A DNA stretch of 64,000 nucleotides from an uncultured Rhizobiaceae bacterium (GCA_958296345.1 CATQIJ010000013.1:1-64000), one strand, 5' to 3'. Counted from the stretch's first letter, positions 1 to 11,299 are shown. Notes: generated by a model from the sequence alone, not told the origin. Made by a program: numbers and translations.

Positions 1-50
1 TAATGTGTAAGTAATAAATTCAAATAAATCAATTACTTACACTAAAATAA

Positions 51-1607
51 CTACTCCCATTCAATCGTGCCCGGTGGTTTAGACGTCACATCATAAACCA
101 CACGATTAATGCCGCGCACTTCGTTGATGATGCGCGTTGCTGCTTTTCCTAGGAACTTCATATCATATGGGTAAAAGTCTGCTGTCATGCCATCAACGGA
201 GGTAACAGCTCTTAGCGCGCAGACGAATTCATAGGTTCGCCCATCGCCCATTACACCTACAGTTTGAACGGGTAGCAGCACGGCAAAGGCTTGCCAGATT
301 TCATCATAGAGACCAGCGTTTCTAATTTCATCAAGATAGATTGCATCCGCTTTACGCAAAATTTCTAATTTATCTCTTGTAATACCACCTGGACATCTGA
401 TTTGCTAGGCCTGGCCCAGGGAATGGGTGACGCCCTACAAATTTATCAGGCAATCCAATTCACGACCCAAGACACGCACTTCATCTTTGAAGAGTTCACG
501 AAGTGGCTCAACCAATTGCATATTCATACGCTCAGGTAGGCCTCCAACATTGTGGTGGCTTTTAATCGTCACAGAAGGCCCGCCTGTAAAAGATACACTC
601 TCAATCACATCAGGATAAAGTGTTCCTTGCGCCAAGAATTCAGCGCCGCCAAGTTTCTTAGCTTCTTCTTCAAACACATCAATAAAAAGTTTTACCGATG
701 GTTTTGCGTTTTGTTTCCGGATCAGCTTCGCCTCAAGCGCATTGATAAACATATCTGCGGCATCAACATGGATAAGCGGGATATTGTAATGTTCGTTGAA
801 CATAGAGACCAACCTCTTCTGCCTCGTTCATGCGCATCAAACCATGGTCTACTAAAATACAAGTTAGCTGATCGCCAATTGCTTCATGAATTAGTAAAGC
901 AGCAACGGATGAATCTACGCCACCTGATAGGCCACAAATTACTTTTTTATCGCCAACTTGTTCACGAATAGCTTCGATTGCTTTGTCTTTATAAGCAGCC
1001 ATTGACCAATCACTTTCAATGCCCGCAATCTTATGAACAAAGTTAGCAAGAATTTTTGCCCCATCTGGTGTGTGAACAACTTCTGGGTGGAACATGGTGG
1101 TGTAATATTGGCGTTCTTCATCTACTGCAATGGCACAAGGCGCATTGGGTGATGTTGCAACGACTTCAAAACCATCCGGTAATTGTGTGACGCGGTCTCC
1201 ATGCGACACCCAAACAGGATATTTCCCATCTTTTTCCCAAACGCCTTCAAACAAAGGACTGTTTTTATGAATTTCAATATCCGCTGCACCAAATTCACGG
1301 TGGTGACCGCCCTCAACAATACCGCCTAGTTGAGCACAGAGTGTCTGCTGACCATAGCAAATAGCCATAATTTGGCAGACCGCTATCAAAATTTCTTGCG
1401 GAGCACGAGGCGAACCTTCTTCTGGAACGGAAGCTGGGCCACCTGAAAGATAACCGCTTTTGGATTCATATTTGCAAAGGCAGTAGAGGCTGAATTGAAC
1501 GGGTGAATTTCACAATAAACACCTGTCTCGCGAACACGTCGCGCGATTAATTGTGTTACCTGAGAACCGAAGTCGATGATGAGGAGAGAGTTTGATGATG
1601 TTGTCAT
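51..1607 (-). pseudogene. guaA: GMP synthase (glutamine-hydrolysing), reading frame broken by four small indels
   Basis: Converts XMP to GMP using glutamine and ATP, the last step of de novo GMP synthesis in the cytoplasm. The whole protein can be read across three frames: N-terminal class I glutamine amidotransferase with the nucleophile Cys in ICYGQQ and the His/Glu pair in MFHPEVV, then the PP-loop ATPase motif SGGVDSS, then the C-terminal dimerisation domain ending TIEWE. Total length (about 519 codons) is normal because the shifts cancel. Breaks read from the minus strand: one base missing near 1446-1451 (before SGGPAS), one extra near 809-810 (after NEAEEV), one missing near 455 (ELGLPDK), one extra near 401-403 (GLAIRCP). 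The residues between breaks are all conserved, so this is either sequence error or a very fresh lesion. The gene order with rsmB and guaB is typical of Rhizobiales. Confidence 0.93.
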
Positions 1608-1656
1608 ATTGAGGATTTAAATTATCAAGCCACATGTGGCAATTGCTGTTTTAGGG

Positions 1657-2367
1657 TTACACACCGTTTGAAGGTGATTTATTTATATCACTTGCATTAG
1701 ACTTTACTAATTTGTCAGCAAGATTTCGATTAAATGATGTTTCAAGTGCGTGGCGAACTTCTGTATTTCTAGCCAAATGATCCCGTAATCTTTCTCTGTC
1801 AAATGCTAAATATCTTACGGCCTCTTGTGTCGTAACCGTTGCTGAGGCTTTTTTACCAGATAGATAGCTCATCTCACCTAGAAAATCTCCTCTGTGAACT
1901 TCACCAATTATCCGTTGTGAATGAGCAACCGCAGCTGTTCCACCTACAATAAATTTTAAATGTTCAGGTGTTGTATCTTCCACGATTAAAACCGTATCTT
2001 CCTGTACTTCTGTCCAAGCACCTAATTTCATAAGACGTCTAACATGAGCGCGCTCAACATTAGATAGGCACGTTTGAATGAAATATTTTTCATCCTCGCT
2101 AAAACTACCACGCCTATTTTTTACCTGAAGAATTAAAAGCTGACCTTATATTTACTAGAGTAAAGAGCGATTCCCAAAACATGGAAACCTTGTCATCAAG
2201 TGTCCAATAATAAAATGCAGAAATTGAACCTGCAAGAATTGCCAGTGCTCGCAGCCAATTAATATTACGCATCATCATGGATGAGATCAGCAACACGTAA
2301 GCCAAATGGCCAACCATGTTTTCAGGCTTAGAAAATCTACCCAAAATTCTGAGAGATACTCACTCAT
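1657..2367 (-). pseudogene. Popeye-like membrane protein with cyclic-nucleotide-binding domain, frameshifted
   Basis: An N-terminal part with about three hydrophobic segments (VGHLAYVLLISSMMM onward) is followed by a cyclic-nucleotide-binding beta-roll (LKFIVGGTA, then GDFLGEMSYLSG). This arrangement resembles bacterial relatives of Popeye-domain proteins, which bind cyclic nucleotides at the membrane. The phosphate-binding cassette is divergent: the Arg that normally contacts the phosphate reads as Ala (KKASATV), so binding is uncertain. The two parts lie in different frames. The join is a run of six T on the plus strand at 2117-2122; five would restore one frame, giving SSGKNRRGSFSEDE. A second missing base near 2344-2347 would link the ATG at 2367 (MSEYLSE) to LGRFSKPEN. 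The C-terminal 30 residues are polar and unstructured. Name and role are inferred. Confidence 0.6.
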
Positions 2368-2392
2368 GACATATGATGCTCGTTAGTTAGAT

Positions 2393-3675
2393 TTACGTTC
2401 CATCACACAGAAAAAGAAACCCATCCGTATTTGTAGAGGCTGGCGTAAGCGTAACTGTTTTCATATCTGACGACCAAGGTGCTGGTTTTTCATCTCCAAA
2501 CAACTCTTGCCAAACTTCGCCTGCAGAAACAATTTCAAATTCTGGATTATCTTCTGTGAAACTATAAACTTGGTTCTCATTTTCTTCTGGAAAAATTGAG
2601 CATGTGATGTAGATAAGATGCCCACCAGACTTCACGAAAGGTGATGCTTCACTTAAAACCTCTTCTTGTTGTTGAAGTCTTGTTTCTAGGTTCTTTTCGT
2701 CAAATCGCCATTTCGCATCTGGGCGTCTGCGCCAAGTACCTGAACCCGTGCATGGTGCATCGATAACAACTTTATCCATTTTATCAACCAAGGTAGATAA
2801 ATCTGATCCTGGTGAATGAGTCTGCACATTTCTAGTCCCTGCACGCTTCAAGCGATCATGAATTGGAGCTAGGCGTGATTTATCTGAATCATAAGCGTGA
2901 ATTTGGCCTTTGTTTTCCATAGACGCTGAAAGCGCCAACGTTTTCCCGCCGCCGCCAGCACAATAATCAAGAATGCTTTCGCCAGCTCTGGCAAAAATTA
3001 AATCACCAACAATCTGACTGCCCTCGTCTTGAATTTCAAAACGCCCCTTTTGGAAAAGTTCTTCTGCTTGTACATTGGGTTGTCGAGCAAAAGGTTTGTT
3101 TGATTCAATTCTAATACCATGAAGTGCAATCGTAGTTGGATTAGCGTCTGGGCGCCTTAACTGTTTTAAAACTTTGTCGCGATTAGATTTTAGCGTGTTA
3201 ACACGAATATCCAAAGGTGGGCGTTTGCCAAGGCTTTTGCTTCTTCAATCCAATCTTCATCAAAATTTGCTTCAAAACTTGGCACACACCATTCAGGAAT
3301 ATCTGCCTGAATATGTGGTTCTGCATCGTCTAAATTACGAGCTGCCATTGCTGCAAAATCTTCAGGAGAAGGTAATTCTGGTGCAAATTTATCACCATCC
3401 AAAGTCTCCCGTAATTCTACTTCATCCATATTCCAGCTGTTAACAAGAAGCGAGAAAACAAGCGCGTTATTTCCTTCCTTGCCTGCCAGATAAGCAAGTG
3501 ATTGCTTTTGACGCAAACAATCATAAACGACATTACCAATTGCCGCACGATCACCTGAGCCTGCGAACCTGTGTCCCAAACCCCAATCGCGTAATGCATC
3601 ACCCGCAGGGCGTTTGCGATTATCAATATCATCTAAAACTTCAACGGCTGCTTGCAGCCTGCCACCTAAACGCAT
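2393..3675 (-). pseudogene. rsmB: RsmB-type 16S rRNA cytosine-C5 methyltransferase, one frameshift
   Basis: Member of the RsmB/NOP family, which methylates cytosine C5 in rRNA with S-adenosylmethionine. The N-terminal NusB-like part (3190-3675) and the catalytic part (2393-3214) are in different frames. The catalytic part has the SAM loop CAGGGGKT and both family cysteines, in DAPCTGSG and in TCSIFPEENE. The join reads AKALA then KRPPLDIRVN if one T is added to the plus-strand T run at 3224-3226, so a single-base homopolymer deletion explains the break. The best start is the ATG at 3675, which overlaps the stop of the upstream MAPEG gene as TAATG and implies translational coupling; an in-frame GTG at 3687 is the alternative. 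Confidence 0.85.
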
Positions 3676-4097
3676 TAGGAAAACCACCTATCCATAAAAA
3701 GTATCAACCACATACAAGCCAAAGCCAGGAAGTTGATCGTAAACACTTTACCGCGCAAGCTAACATTATCACCTGTGACTTGAACGATTGTATGAACAAT
3801 TCGTCCGAACAGAAATAGAAAAGCAAATGCCACATAAATCCAGTTAACAGAGCCTGTAGCATAAAGAAGTGCGATTAGTGCATAAAATAATGTAGGAACT
3901 TCAAATTGATTATTAAGATTATTTGCCCAGCGACGAGAGGCCTCCGGTTCATTGGTTTTGTGCGCTAAATCATCCGTTTGAATTTCACCGCGTCCTACCG
4001 CTTGCATTCGTTTGATGGAGACCATCACGAACAGAAAAAATACCGACATCAAATGGCCAAACACAGGCAGTAATATAATGTCGGGTAATGCAAACAT
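3675..4097 (-). CDS. MAPEG family membrane protein (second of a pair)
   Basis: 140 residues with four predicted membrane segments and the MAPEG-type motif NNQFEVPTLFY after the first loop. The MAPEG family includes membrane-bound glutathione transferases and eicosanoid enzymes; bacterial members are mostly uncharacterised, so no substrate is claimed. It follows a second MAPEG gene with a 2-base gap, and its stop overlaps the rsmB start, so the three are probably co-transcribed. The paralogue upstream shares the motif (SNQFELPVLFY) but is otherwise divergent, suggesting an old duplication. Confidence 0.8.
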   Translation of the reverse strand: MFALPDIILLPVFGHLMSVFFLFVMVSIKRMQAVGRGEIQTDDLAHKTNEPEASRRWANNLNNQFEVPTLFYALIALLYATGSVNWIYVAFAFLFLFGRIVHTIVQVTGDNVSLRGKVFTINFLALACMWLILFMDRWFS

Positions 4098-4099
4098 TT

Positions 4100-4507
4100 T
4101 TAAAGCTGCAGGAAGAAAAGAGTAGAAACGAGAAGTTCAATTAAAAGCAGAAGAAAAACTTGCATCGAACGGATAAAAAGGCGGCGCCGTTTAAAAACGA
4201 GGCTTTCACCAATCATCTCTCTCGCATGAATTATTCTTATAATTAAAAACAACACAGCTAAGATAACGGTCAACCAGCTTGAAATCTTGAGCACAATTCC
4301 TGTCAGAATCACGACATAGAACAGCACAGGTAATTCAAATTGGTTGGAGACTGCCCTTGAAAAAATACCTGATTCCTCTGGTTCAGAACTGACTACAGAA
4401 AAATCTTCTGGCTTGGCTTTGCCAGCCTTGATTGCTGAAATACGAGCTTTGCTAATTTTAGTATATAGCCAAATGGTAAGTACCATTTGAACTATAATCA
4501 TAATCAC
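4100..4507 (-). CDS. MAPEG family membrane protein (first of a pair)
   Basis: 135 residues, about four hydrophobic segments, with the MAPEG motif SNQFELPVLFYVV. It starts at an ATG at 4507 (MIMIIVQMVL) and is the first gene of the MAPEG-MAPEG-rsmB run downstream of guaB. The loop after the first membrane segment is charged (KISKARISAIKAGKAKPED), as in the neighbouring paralogue. Function unknown beyond the family assignment; it could be a glutathione-dependent enzyme or a structural relative without that activity. Confidence 0.78.
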   Translation of the reverse strand: MIMIIVQMVLTIWLYTKISKARISAIKAGKAKPEDFSVVSSEPEESGIFSRAVSNQFELPVLFYVVILTGIVLKISSWLTVILAVLFLIIRIIHAREMIGESLVFKRRRLFIRSMQVFLLLLIELLVSTLFFLQL

Positions 4508-4575
4508 AAGAAGCTTTAACTTTCAAGCGATTGCAAACGTCCATAAAAAATCAAGCTCCATTTTACTGGCCCGCC

Positions 4576-6126
<1,551 letters not shown>

Positions 6127-6208
6127 TTATCCGTTACCCGTCCGTTTTTTAAACATATGGATTGACGATTGTCGTTAACACGAGGAATAGGCATTGCAAA
6201 GGGCTTTT

Positions 6209-8068
6209 TTAGTTTGTGCGTATTTTAAACACACGAAATCTCTCTCCTTGCGGAGAAAGCTCTTCTAACCAGCTTGGAATATTGCTTCTGAGTATCTTTG
6301 CAGTTACTGATTCCGAGCCATAATCATCAGTGCTATTTGCATTCTTGGCTGTACAAAAACCCAAATAAGTTAGCTCATATTTTTCAGCAACAGCCTTTGC
6401 TTTTATTTCTGTGGTTCCCATAAAGTCTAACGTATCTAAAATGGCCCTCTCATTTCGATGATATGGGCCGGCCACAATAGAGTGCTGAGTATGAAACATG
6501 ATAGCTGTGCTCGTTGCGAGGTCTGATACCATGTTTGCTCTTGGCAGTGTGTTTAAAAATTTAAAATCTAGATTTGCTAAACAATGTGTAGGCTCTCTTC
6601 TATTGATCGATGAGAGGGAGGCTTCACTTGCTTCAGTTTTATTTCGATCGTTACTATTTTTAGAATCTTCTAAAGGGAAGAATATCGCACCTGCGATGTA
6701 CCAAAATATAGATATTTGGAAAAGAACTACACCTGATTGAAAGCCGTATAAGAATAATTTTTCAGAATGATATTTTTCTTTGAAAAAATTCCAACAAATC
6801 GCAGAAAATAACACGCAAAATGGAACGACTAAGAAGGCTGCTGTTCTAATAACACGAATTTGAAAAACCATGCCTAATACACATGCAAGCATAATTATAT
6901 AAAGGCTGATCGTTTTTGTTGTTCTATATTCTTTTTTAAATAAAACAAACGCGCCAATGAGCAATACGAAGAGATAATAGCCAACTGTTGCAAGCCAATG
7001 GAATGGGAAATCATTTAATACAACGCCAAGTGATTTGGCTTCGCTTACTTTGTTTAACCACCTTAATTTAGCCTCATCACTCACATTTCCATAAGGGTCA
7101 CCTAAGCAATCTGGGAATGCTAAATATAAGATAATTAAAGCAATGCTCGCCATGAGCGCACCAAGCAAAAGCCTACTCAATATTTTTTTTGTTCCATTGA
7201 TTTTTGTAAAAAGCGATGAGATTAACCCCAAGGTGCAAAATGCAATACCAATCAATGAAAATGCGCTTAGAAAGAAAAGAGAATTTGCGTCACACCTTGC
7301 ATTAAAATAATCGTCAGGGGCAAAGTTTAAGGCATAAAGAGTAATGCTAGAAACAATCAGAGCGATGCCAACTTTTAAAATTCCTTTTCCTTGCTTATCC
7401 GATCCTGTAGCCCACTCGATGCCTACTACAGCCAACACAAGAACAAGTACGATTAAAGTTTCTGCGCCTATGGAAATTGAAAACGCGACTGAGAAACCAA
7501 TTAAATAATCTCCCCATTTTCTATCTCGATTGACCAAGCCCAAAACCATCAATCCGAATAATAATATTTGAACATTATGATGATCTACGCGGCCTGCAGA
7601 AAATTGATTTATTGATGAGATGGTCAATATACCAAATACAGCAGGCAACCACCTTCGATAGTTATTCAACAAACGATCGCAGATTAAAGTCCAAACCGTG
7701 ATTGTTATTAACATCAACGTCATAGGCCATATGATAGATGCCAAGTAAGTTGCTTTTTCAAATCCAACGAAAACCTCTAGTCCATAAATTAAAGCTGCGA
7801 TAGGCACATCTACTAAACGCGACCAATGGATATCTCCCCCATGAGGCGGCACCATTTTGTGGGCAGTTATATCAAACCAGCCTTGCCCCTGCATCCACGC
7901 ATGAACTTGTGACATACGAAGAAAATCATCTGGCCCTGTTAGTTCTCCATTTAAATAAACGTGGGAAAAATCAGACCAATTCCAAAAACACAAATAGATG
8001 AAGCAGAGCGCCAAAATCACTGGTAAAGATGATAATATAGAGCGGTGGTTTTCTTGTTGGCTCATCAT
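6209..8068 (-). CDS. GT-C-like polytopic membrane protein (tandem paralogue 2)
   Basis: 619 residues with about eleven to twelve membrane segments followed by a soluble C-terminal region. The first large extracytoplasmic loop contains GPDDFLRMSQVHAWMQGQGW and later HWSRLVDVPIAAL; the acidic pair there resembles the metal or substrate-binding acidic residues of GT-C glycosyltransferases, which use polyprenyl-linked sugar donors at the outer face of the membrane. A second conserved loop reads GRVDHHNVQ, and the soluble part has VAGPYHRNERAI. These are shared with the gene 7 bases upstream, so the two arose by duplication. GT-C assignment is inferred from architecture, the paired GT2 gene and the flippase; the acceptor is unknown. 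Confidence 0.6.
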   Translation of the reverse strand: MMSQQENHRSILSSLPVILALCFIYLCFWNWSDFSHVYLNGELTGPDDFLRMSQVHAWMQGQGWFDITAHKMVPPHGGDIHWSRLVDVPIAALIYGLEVFVGFEKATYLASIIWPMTLMLITITVWTLICDRLLNNYRRWLPAVFGILTISSINQFSAGRVDHHNVQILLFGLMVLGLVNRDRKWGDYLIGFSVAFSISIGAETLIVLVLVLAVVGIEWATGSDKQGKGILKVGIALIVSSITLYALNFAPDDYFNARCDANSLFFLSAFSLIGIAFCTLGLISSLFTKINGTKKILSRLLLGALMASIALIILYLAFPDCLGDPYGNVSDEAKLRWLNKVSEAKSLGVVLNDFPFHWLATVGYYLFVLLIGAFVLFKKEYRTTKTISLYIIMLACVLGMVFQIRVIRTAAFLVVPFCVLFSAICWNFFKEKYHSEKLFLYGFQSGVVLFQISIFWYIAGAIFFPLEDSKNSNDRNKTEASEASLSSINRREPTHCLANLDFKFLNTLPRANMVSDLATSTAIMFHTQHSIVAGPYHRNERAILDTLDFMGTTEIKAKAVAEKYELTYLGFCTAKNANSTDDYGSESVTAKILRSNIPSWLEELSPQGERFRVFKIRTN

Positions 8069-8075
8069 AAACCCC

Positions 8076-9932
8076 TTATTGAGTTACTTTTAAGACAGCA
8101 AGTGATGCATTGGGATTTGAAACCCACTCTAACCACTCTGGTAACTTATTCATTGCGATTGCAGTCGAAATTGTGAGCTTTGCGTCATCTGAGATTGAAG
8201 GAGAACCTTCTTGGCATATTACAACAAAACCAACGCCGCGTTGATCTATAATCTGCTTTGAGTGATCAAGCGATCCTTCAAGGAATGAAACAACATTTAA
8301 GATGCTTTCACCATTACGATGATACGAACCTGCTTCAACACTGTGAGGTGTATGAACTAATAAAGCCGTTGAAGTATTGAGATCAGATATGATGTGACTG
8401 GGCATAATGTCTAGCAACTCACTCATTGCTAAGTCGCTCGTACACTCTAACAGATTTTCGACTTCATTATTATTTGCATTAGTCTGCACAGTTGCAAGCG
8501 TTGCTTTCTGACTTTTAAAGCTGCCTGCACTTAAACCAATCACGAACCAAAAAGTTGATGTGAGCGCTAAGCAGATTATTGACTGAGCTAGATAAGTGAA
8601 CACGTTACGATTTGGAAGTTTTTTAGATAAGCAATCCCAACTCATGCTCACAAAAATTACACAGAATGGAATGATGGAATAAATTCCAGTTCTTAAAATT
8701 CTTGTTTGATAAAAAGAACCCAAGATACAAATTAAAACAATAAACCCAAGAATTGCTAATACAGGAGACTTTGCTAGCCGCTTAAAAACAACCCATAAAG
8801 TGATGAATGAAACGATGCTTAGATAGATCGCTTGAGCCCCCCAATATGATGGGTTGGTTTCAATGCGCTCTACTAGGTCTTTTGCTTCTGTAACTTTATC
8901 AAGCCAGCGTAATTTTAGTTCGGGGCTTACGTTGCCCAATGGACCATCGAGACAATGTGGGAAGAAATAGAAAAGTGGCACTATAATTATGCCAGCTAAA
9001 ACAACTCCAATGATTAGCCTAGATGCTAAATTATCTATCTTTTCAAAAGTGCTCCACTTGGAAATAGCTACCAAAAAAAGAAATGAGATTGAAAGAAGGA
9101 CTAAAACACTGACATAAAATGCTGAGTATGCATCACAGGCATTATTGCTTAACCAATTTTCAGGTGCTGTGCTTATGCCGTAAAAAATCAAGCTGGAAAT
9201 ACCAATTGCCATACCAGTTTCGAACAAACCTTGTCTTGCTTCACTTTGATTAAATGCCCAATTAAGAGCAAGAAAACCAAGCGCACCAATAATCAAAATT
9301 ATGGAATCAAGGCCGACAACTAGGGACAATGTCATCAGAACGCCAACCCAATAATTTGAGTACCGTCCCAGCCCTTTTGCAAGACCTAGCATTATCAATA
9401 TCAAAAGCACAATTTGAACGTTGTGATGGTCAAGACGGCCAGGTTTAAACTCAGCCATTGTGTTAATTGATAACACAAAGAAAAACAGAGCAAGTAAACG
9501 ATGTTTCTTGCCCGCAAGGCGATCGCAAAGAGCAATCATAGCTGAGATAGCAATTAAAAATAAAGTTGCAGGCCATAAAATAGCAGCCAAGCGAGATGCT
9601 GTAACGGAATCTGTGAAGAATTCAAAGAATACAATTATTGCTGCAATTGGAATATCAACTAGTCTAGACCAATGAATATCCGCGCCAATTGTGGGTGACA
9701 TTCTGTAAGCTGTTAGATCATACCAATCCTGCCCTGTGAGCCAATTTTGCACTTGATGTAATCTTAAAAAATCGTCTGGCCCTGGAAGTACACCTTGTGA
9801 AAAGACAAGCGCCATGCTTTTCCAATTCCACACCAAATAAAACATGAAAGCCCAAAGCAGAACTTTTTTCCATGAGTATTCTATAGGCTGAGACAAGGTT
9901 TGAGACATCAATTTATTCGAATCATTATTCAT
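8076..9932 (-). CDS. GT-C-like polytopic membrane protein (tandem paralogue 1)
   Basis: 618 residues, multiple membrane helices, with the same marker motifs as its neighbour: GPDDFLRLHQVQNWLTGQDW, HWSRLVDIPIAA, GRLDHHNVQ and EAGSYHRNGESIL. Similar length and motif order over the whole chain show a full-length tandem duplication, but the sequences have diverged a good deal, so they may act on different acceptors or sugars. It is the first gene of a two-gene minus-strand unit and is divergent from the GT2 gene at 10026, with 93 bases between them that should hold both promoters. No signal peptide; the N-terminus is cytoplasmic by charge. Confidence 0.6.
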   Translation of the reverse strand: MNNDSNKLMSQTLSQPIEYSWKKVLLWAFMFYLVWNWKSMALVFSQGVLPGPDDFLRLHQVQNWLTGQDWYDLTAYRMSPTIGADIHWSRLVDIPIAAIIVFFEFFTDSVTASRLAAILWPATLFLIAISAMIALCDRLAGKKHRLLALFFFVLSINTMAEFKPGRLDHHNVQIVLLILIMLGLAKGLGRYSNYWVGVLMTLSLVVGLDSIILIIGALGFLALNWAFNQSEARQGLFETGMAIGISSLIFYGISTAPENWLSNNACDAYSAFYVSVLVLLSISFLFLVAISKWSTFEKIDNLASRLIIGVVLAGIIIVPLFYFFPHCLDGPLGNVSPELKLRWLDKVTEAKDLVERIETNPSYWGAQAIYLSIVSFITLWVVFKRLAKSPVLAILGFIVLICILGSFYQTRILRTGIYSIIPFCVIFVSMSWDCLSKKLPNRNVFTYLAQSIICLALTSTFWFVIGLSAGSFKSQKATLATVQTNANNNEVENLLECTSDLAMSELLDIMPSHIISDLNTSTALLVHTPHSVEAGSYHRNGESILNVVSFLEGSLDHSKQIIDQRGVGFVVICQEGSPSISDDAKLTISTAIAMNKLPEWLEWVSNPNASLAVLKVTQ

Positions 9933-10025
9933 TTAACTTGCCGTGAATATAGTGAGTAATGATTAATGCTATTTTTACTTCGTAAGAATATTGTGCCTTC
10001 AATATAATTTTTATGGTGGGCAACC

Positions 10026-10937
10026 GTGGCTAAATATTCTGATGTAGCAGTGATTATTCCCTGCATGAACGAAGAAATTGCAATCGCGAAGGTTGTCAAA
10101 GACTTCAAGGCTTCATTACCAGGCTGTAAAGTCTATGTGTATGACAATAATTCTACAGATAAGACTGCAGAAGTAGCTAAAAAAGCTGGCGCAGTAGTGG
10201 GATATGAACCTCGCGCTGGTAAAGGCAATGTCGTTCGCCGCATGTTTTCTGAAATTGATTCAGAAATTTATCTTATGATTGATGGGGACGATACTTACGA
10301 CCCTGAAGCTGCACCAAAACTGATTGAAGCCGTCAGAAACAGAGTAGATATGGTAGTTGGCACTAGGTCCGGTGCATTGGAAAAACATGAGCGCTCAGGC
10401 CATGCTTTTGGTAACAGTCTTTTTAATGTTCTTTATAATATGTCTTTGGGCCAAGAGTTTTCAGATATCTTTTCTGGTTACCGTGGCTTTAGCAGAAGGT
10501 TCGTAAAAAGCTTTCCTGCGTTATCAAGCGGATTTGAAATTGAGACTGAACTCTCAGCTCATGCATCTCAGCTACGCTTGCCTGTGATGGAAATCCCAAC
10601 AAAATACTCTGATCGTGCAGAAGGTTCAGAAAGCAAACTTTCTACTTTCAGAGATGGATCACGCATCTTAAAAACCATCATTGTATTAATGAAAGAATAT
10701 AAGCCGCTTTATTTCTTCGGGTTTATTGGTTTCCTTGGAATGCTATTTTCAGTGTTTTTATTCCTGCCTGTTTATTTATCGTATCTTGAAAACTCAAGCG
10801 TTTCACTCGTACCAACAGCTGTTCTTTCAACAGGTATTATGCTCGTCGCAATGTTATCGATTACAGCCGGCGTAATATTAGACTCCATCCGCCGTTTCCG
10901 CGCTGAAGTTAAGCGTATGTTCTACAATATTACTTGA
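10026..10937 (+). CDS. GT2 family glycosyltransferase, probably polyprenyl-phosphate sugar synthase
   Basis: 303 residues: a GT-A domain (VAVIIPCMNEE at the start, then DNNSTDKT, and the metal-binding DGDDTYD near residue 90) and two C-terminal membrane segments (FFGFIGFLGMLFSVFLF and ILSTGIMLVAML region). This is the layout of dolichol/undecaprenyl-phosphate mannose, glucose or aminoarabinose synthases (DPM1/GtrB/ArnC type), which load a sugar onto a lipid carrier at the inner face of the membrane. It starts with GTG at 10026. The stop overlaps the start of the next gene, a small EamA/EMR-like flippase candidate. It probably makes the donor for the divergent GT-C-like proteins. The sugar cannot be told from sequence. 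Confidence 0.83.
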   Translation: MAKYSDVAVIIPCMNEEIAIAKVVKDFKASLPGCKVYVYDNNSTDKTAEVAKKAGAVVGYEPRAGKGNVVRRMFSEIDSEIYLMIDGDDTYDPEAAPKLIEAVRNRVDMVVGTRSGALEKHERSGHAFGNSLFNVLYNMSLGQEFSDIFSGYRGFSRRFVKSFPALSSGFEIETELSAHASQLRLPVMEIPTKYSDRAEGSESKLSTFRDGSRILKTIIVLMKEYKPLYFFGFIGFLGMLFSVFLFLPVYLSYLENSSVSLVPTAVLSTGIMLVAMLSITAGVILDSIRRFRAEVKRMFYNIT

Positions 10938-11299
10938 TTGGAACGATTGTGACCAACTACATCATTATTATCGCAGTCGTCAGCATTCTAGCTGTGGGGC
11001 AGCTTATGTTTAAAACCGTGGGTGTTCGCATGGGTGACAAAGGGTTCATGGCTCTTACAACAGACCATACCGCTTTGGCCATTTTCATTGGCTCACTTGC
11101 TCTTTACGGCATTGCAACAATTGGATGGATTTGGGCATTGCGCCAAGTGCCACTTTCAACAGCATATCTGTTCATGTCACTTGGCTTTATTTTTGTGCCC
11201 ATCATGTCACATTATGTATTGGGCGAGCCGCTGAGTTTTCGCATTGCCATCAGCAGTGCTTTAATCATATGTGGAATTTTAGTTGCCGCAACGGCTTGA
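10934..11299 (+). CDS. Small four-helix EamA/SMR-like membrane protein, candidate lipid-sugar flippase
   Basis: 121 residues with four membrane segments. The half with LSTAYLFMSLGFIFVP and VLGEPLSFRIAIS matches the EamA/small multidrug resistance fold used by ArnE/ArnF-type flippases of undecaprenyl-phosphate-aminoarabinose. Start is TTG at 10934, overlapping the TGA of the GT2 gene by four bases, so the two are translationally coupled. Context makes a flippase for the GT2 product the best guess; a drug or metabolite transporter is the alternative. Confidence 0.7.
   Translation: MIGTIVTNYIIIIAVVSILAVGQLMFKTVGVRMGDKGFMALTTDHTALAIFIGSLALYGIATIGWIWALRQVPLSTAYLFMSLGFIFVPIMSHYVLGEPLSFRIAISSALIICGILVAATA

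Noticed and set aside
51-1607. Programmed frameshifting in guaA
   Set aside because: Four shifts of both signs, no slippery-site plus pseudoknot arrangement, and no known precedent in GuaA.
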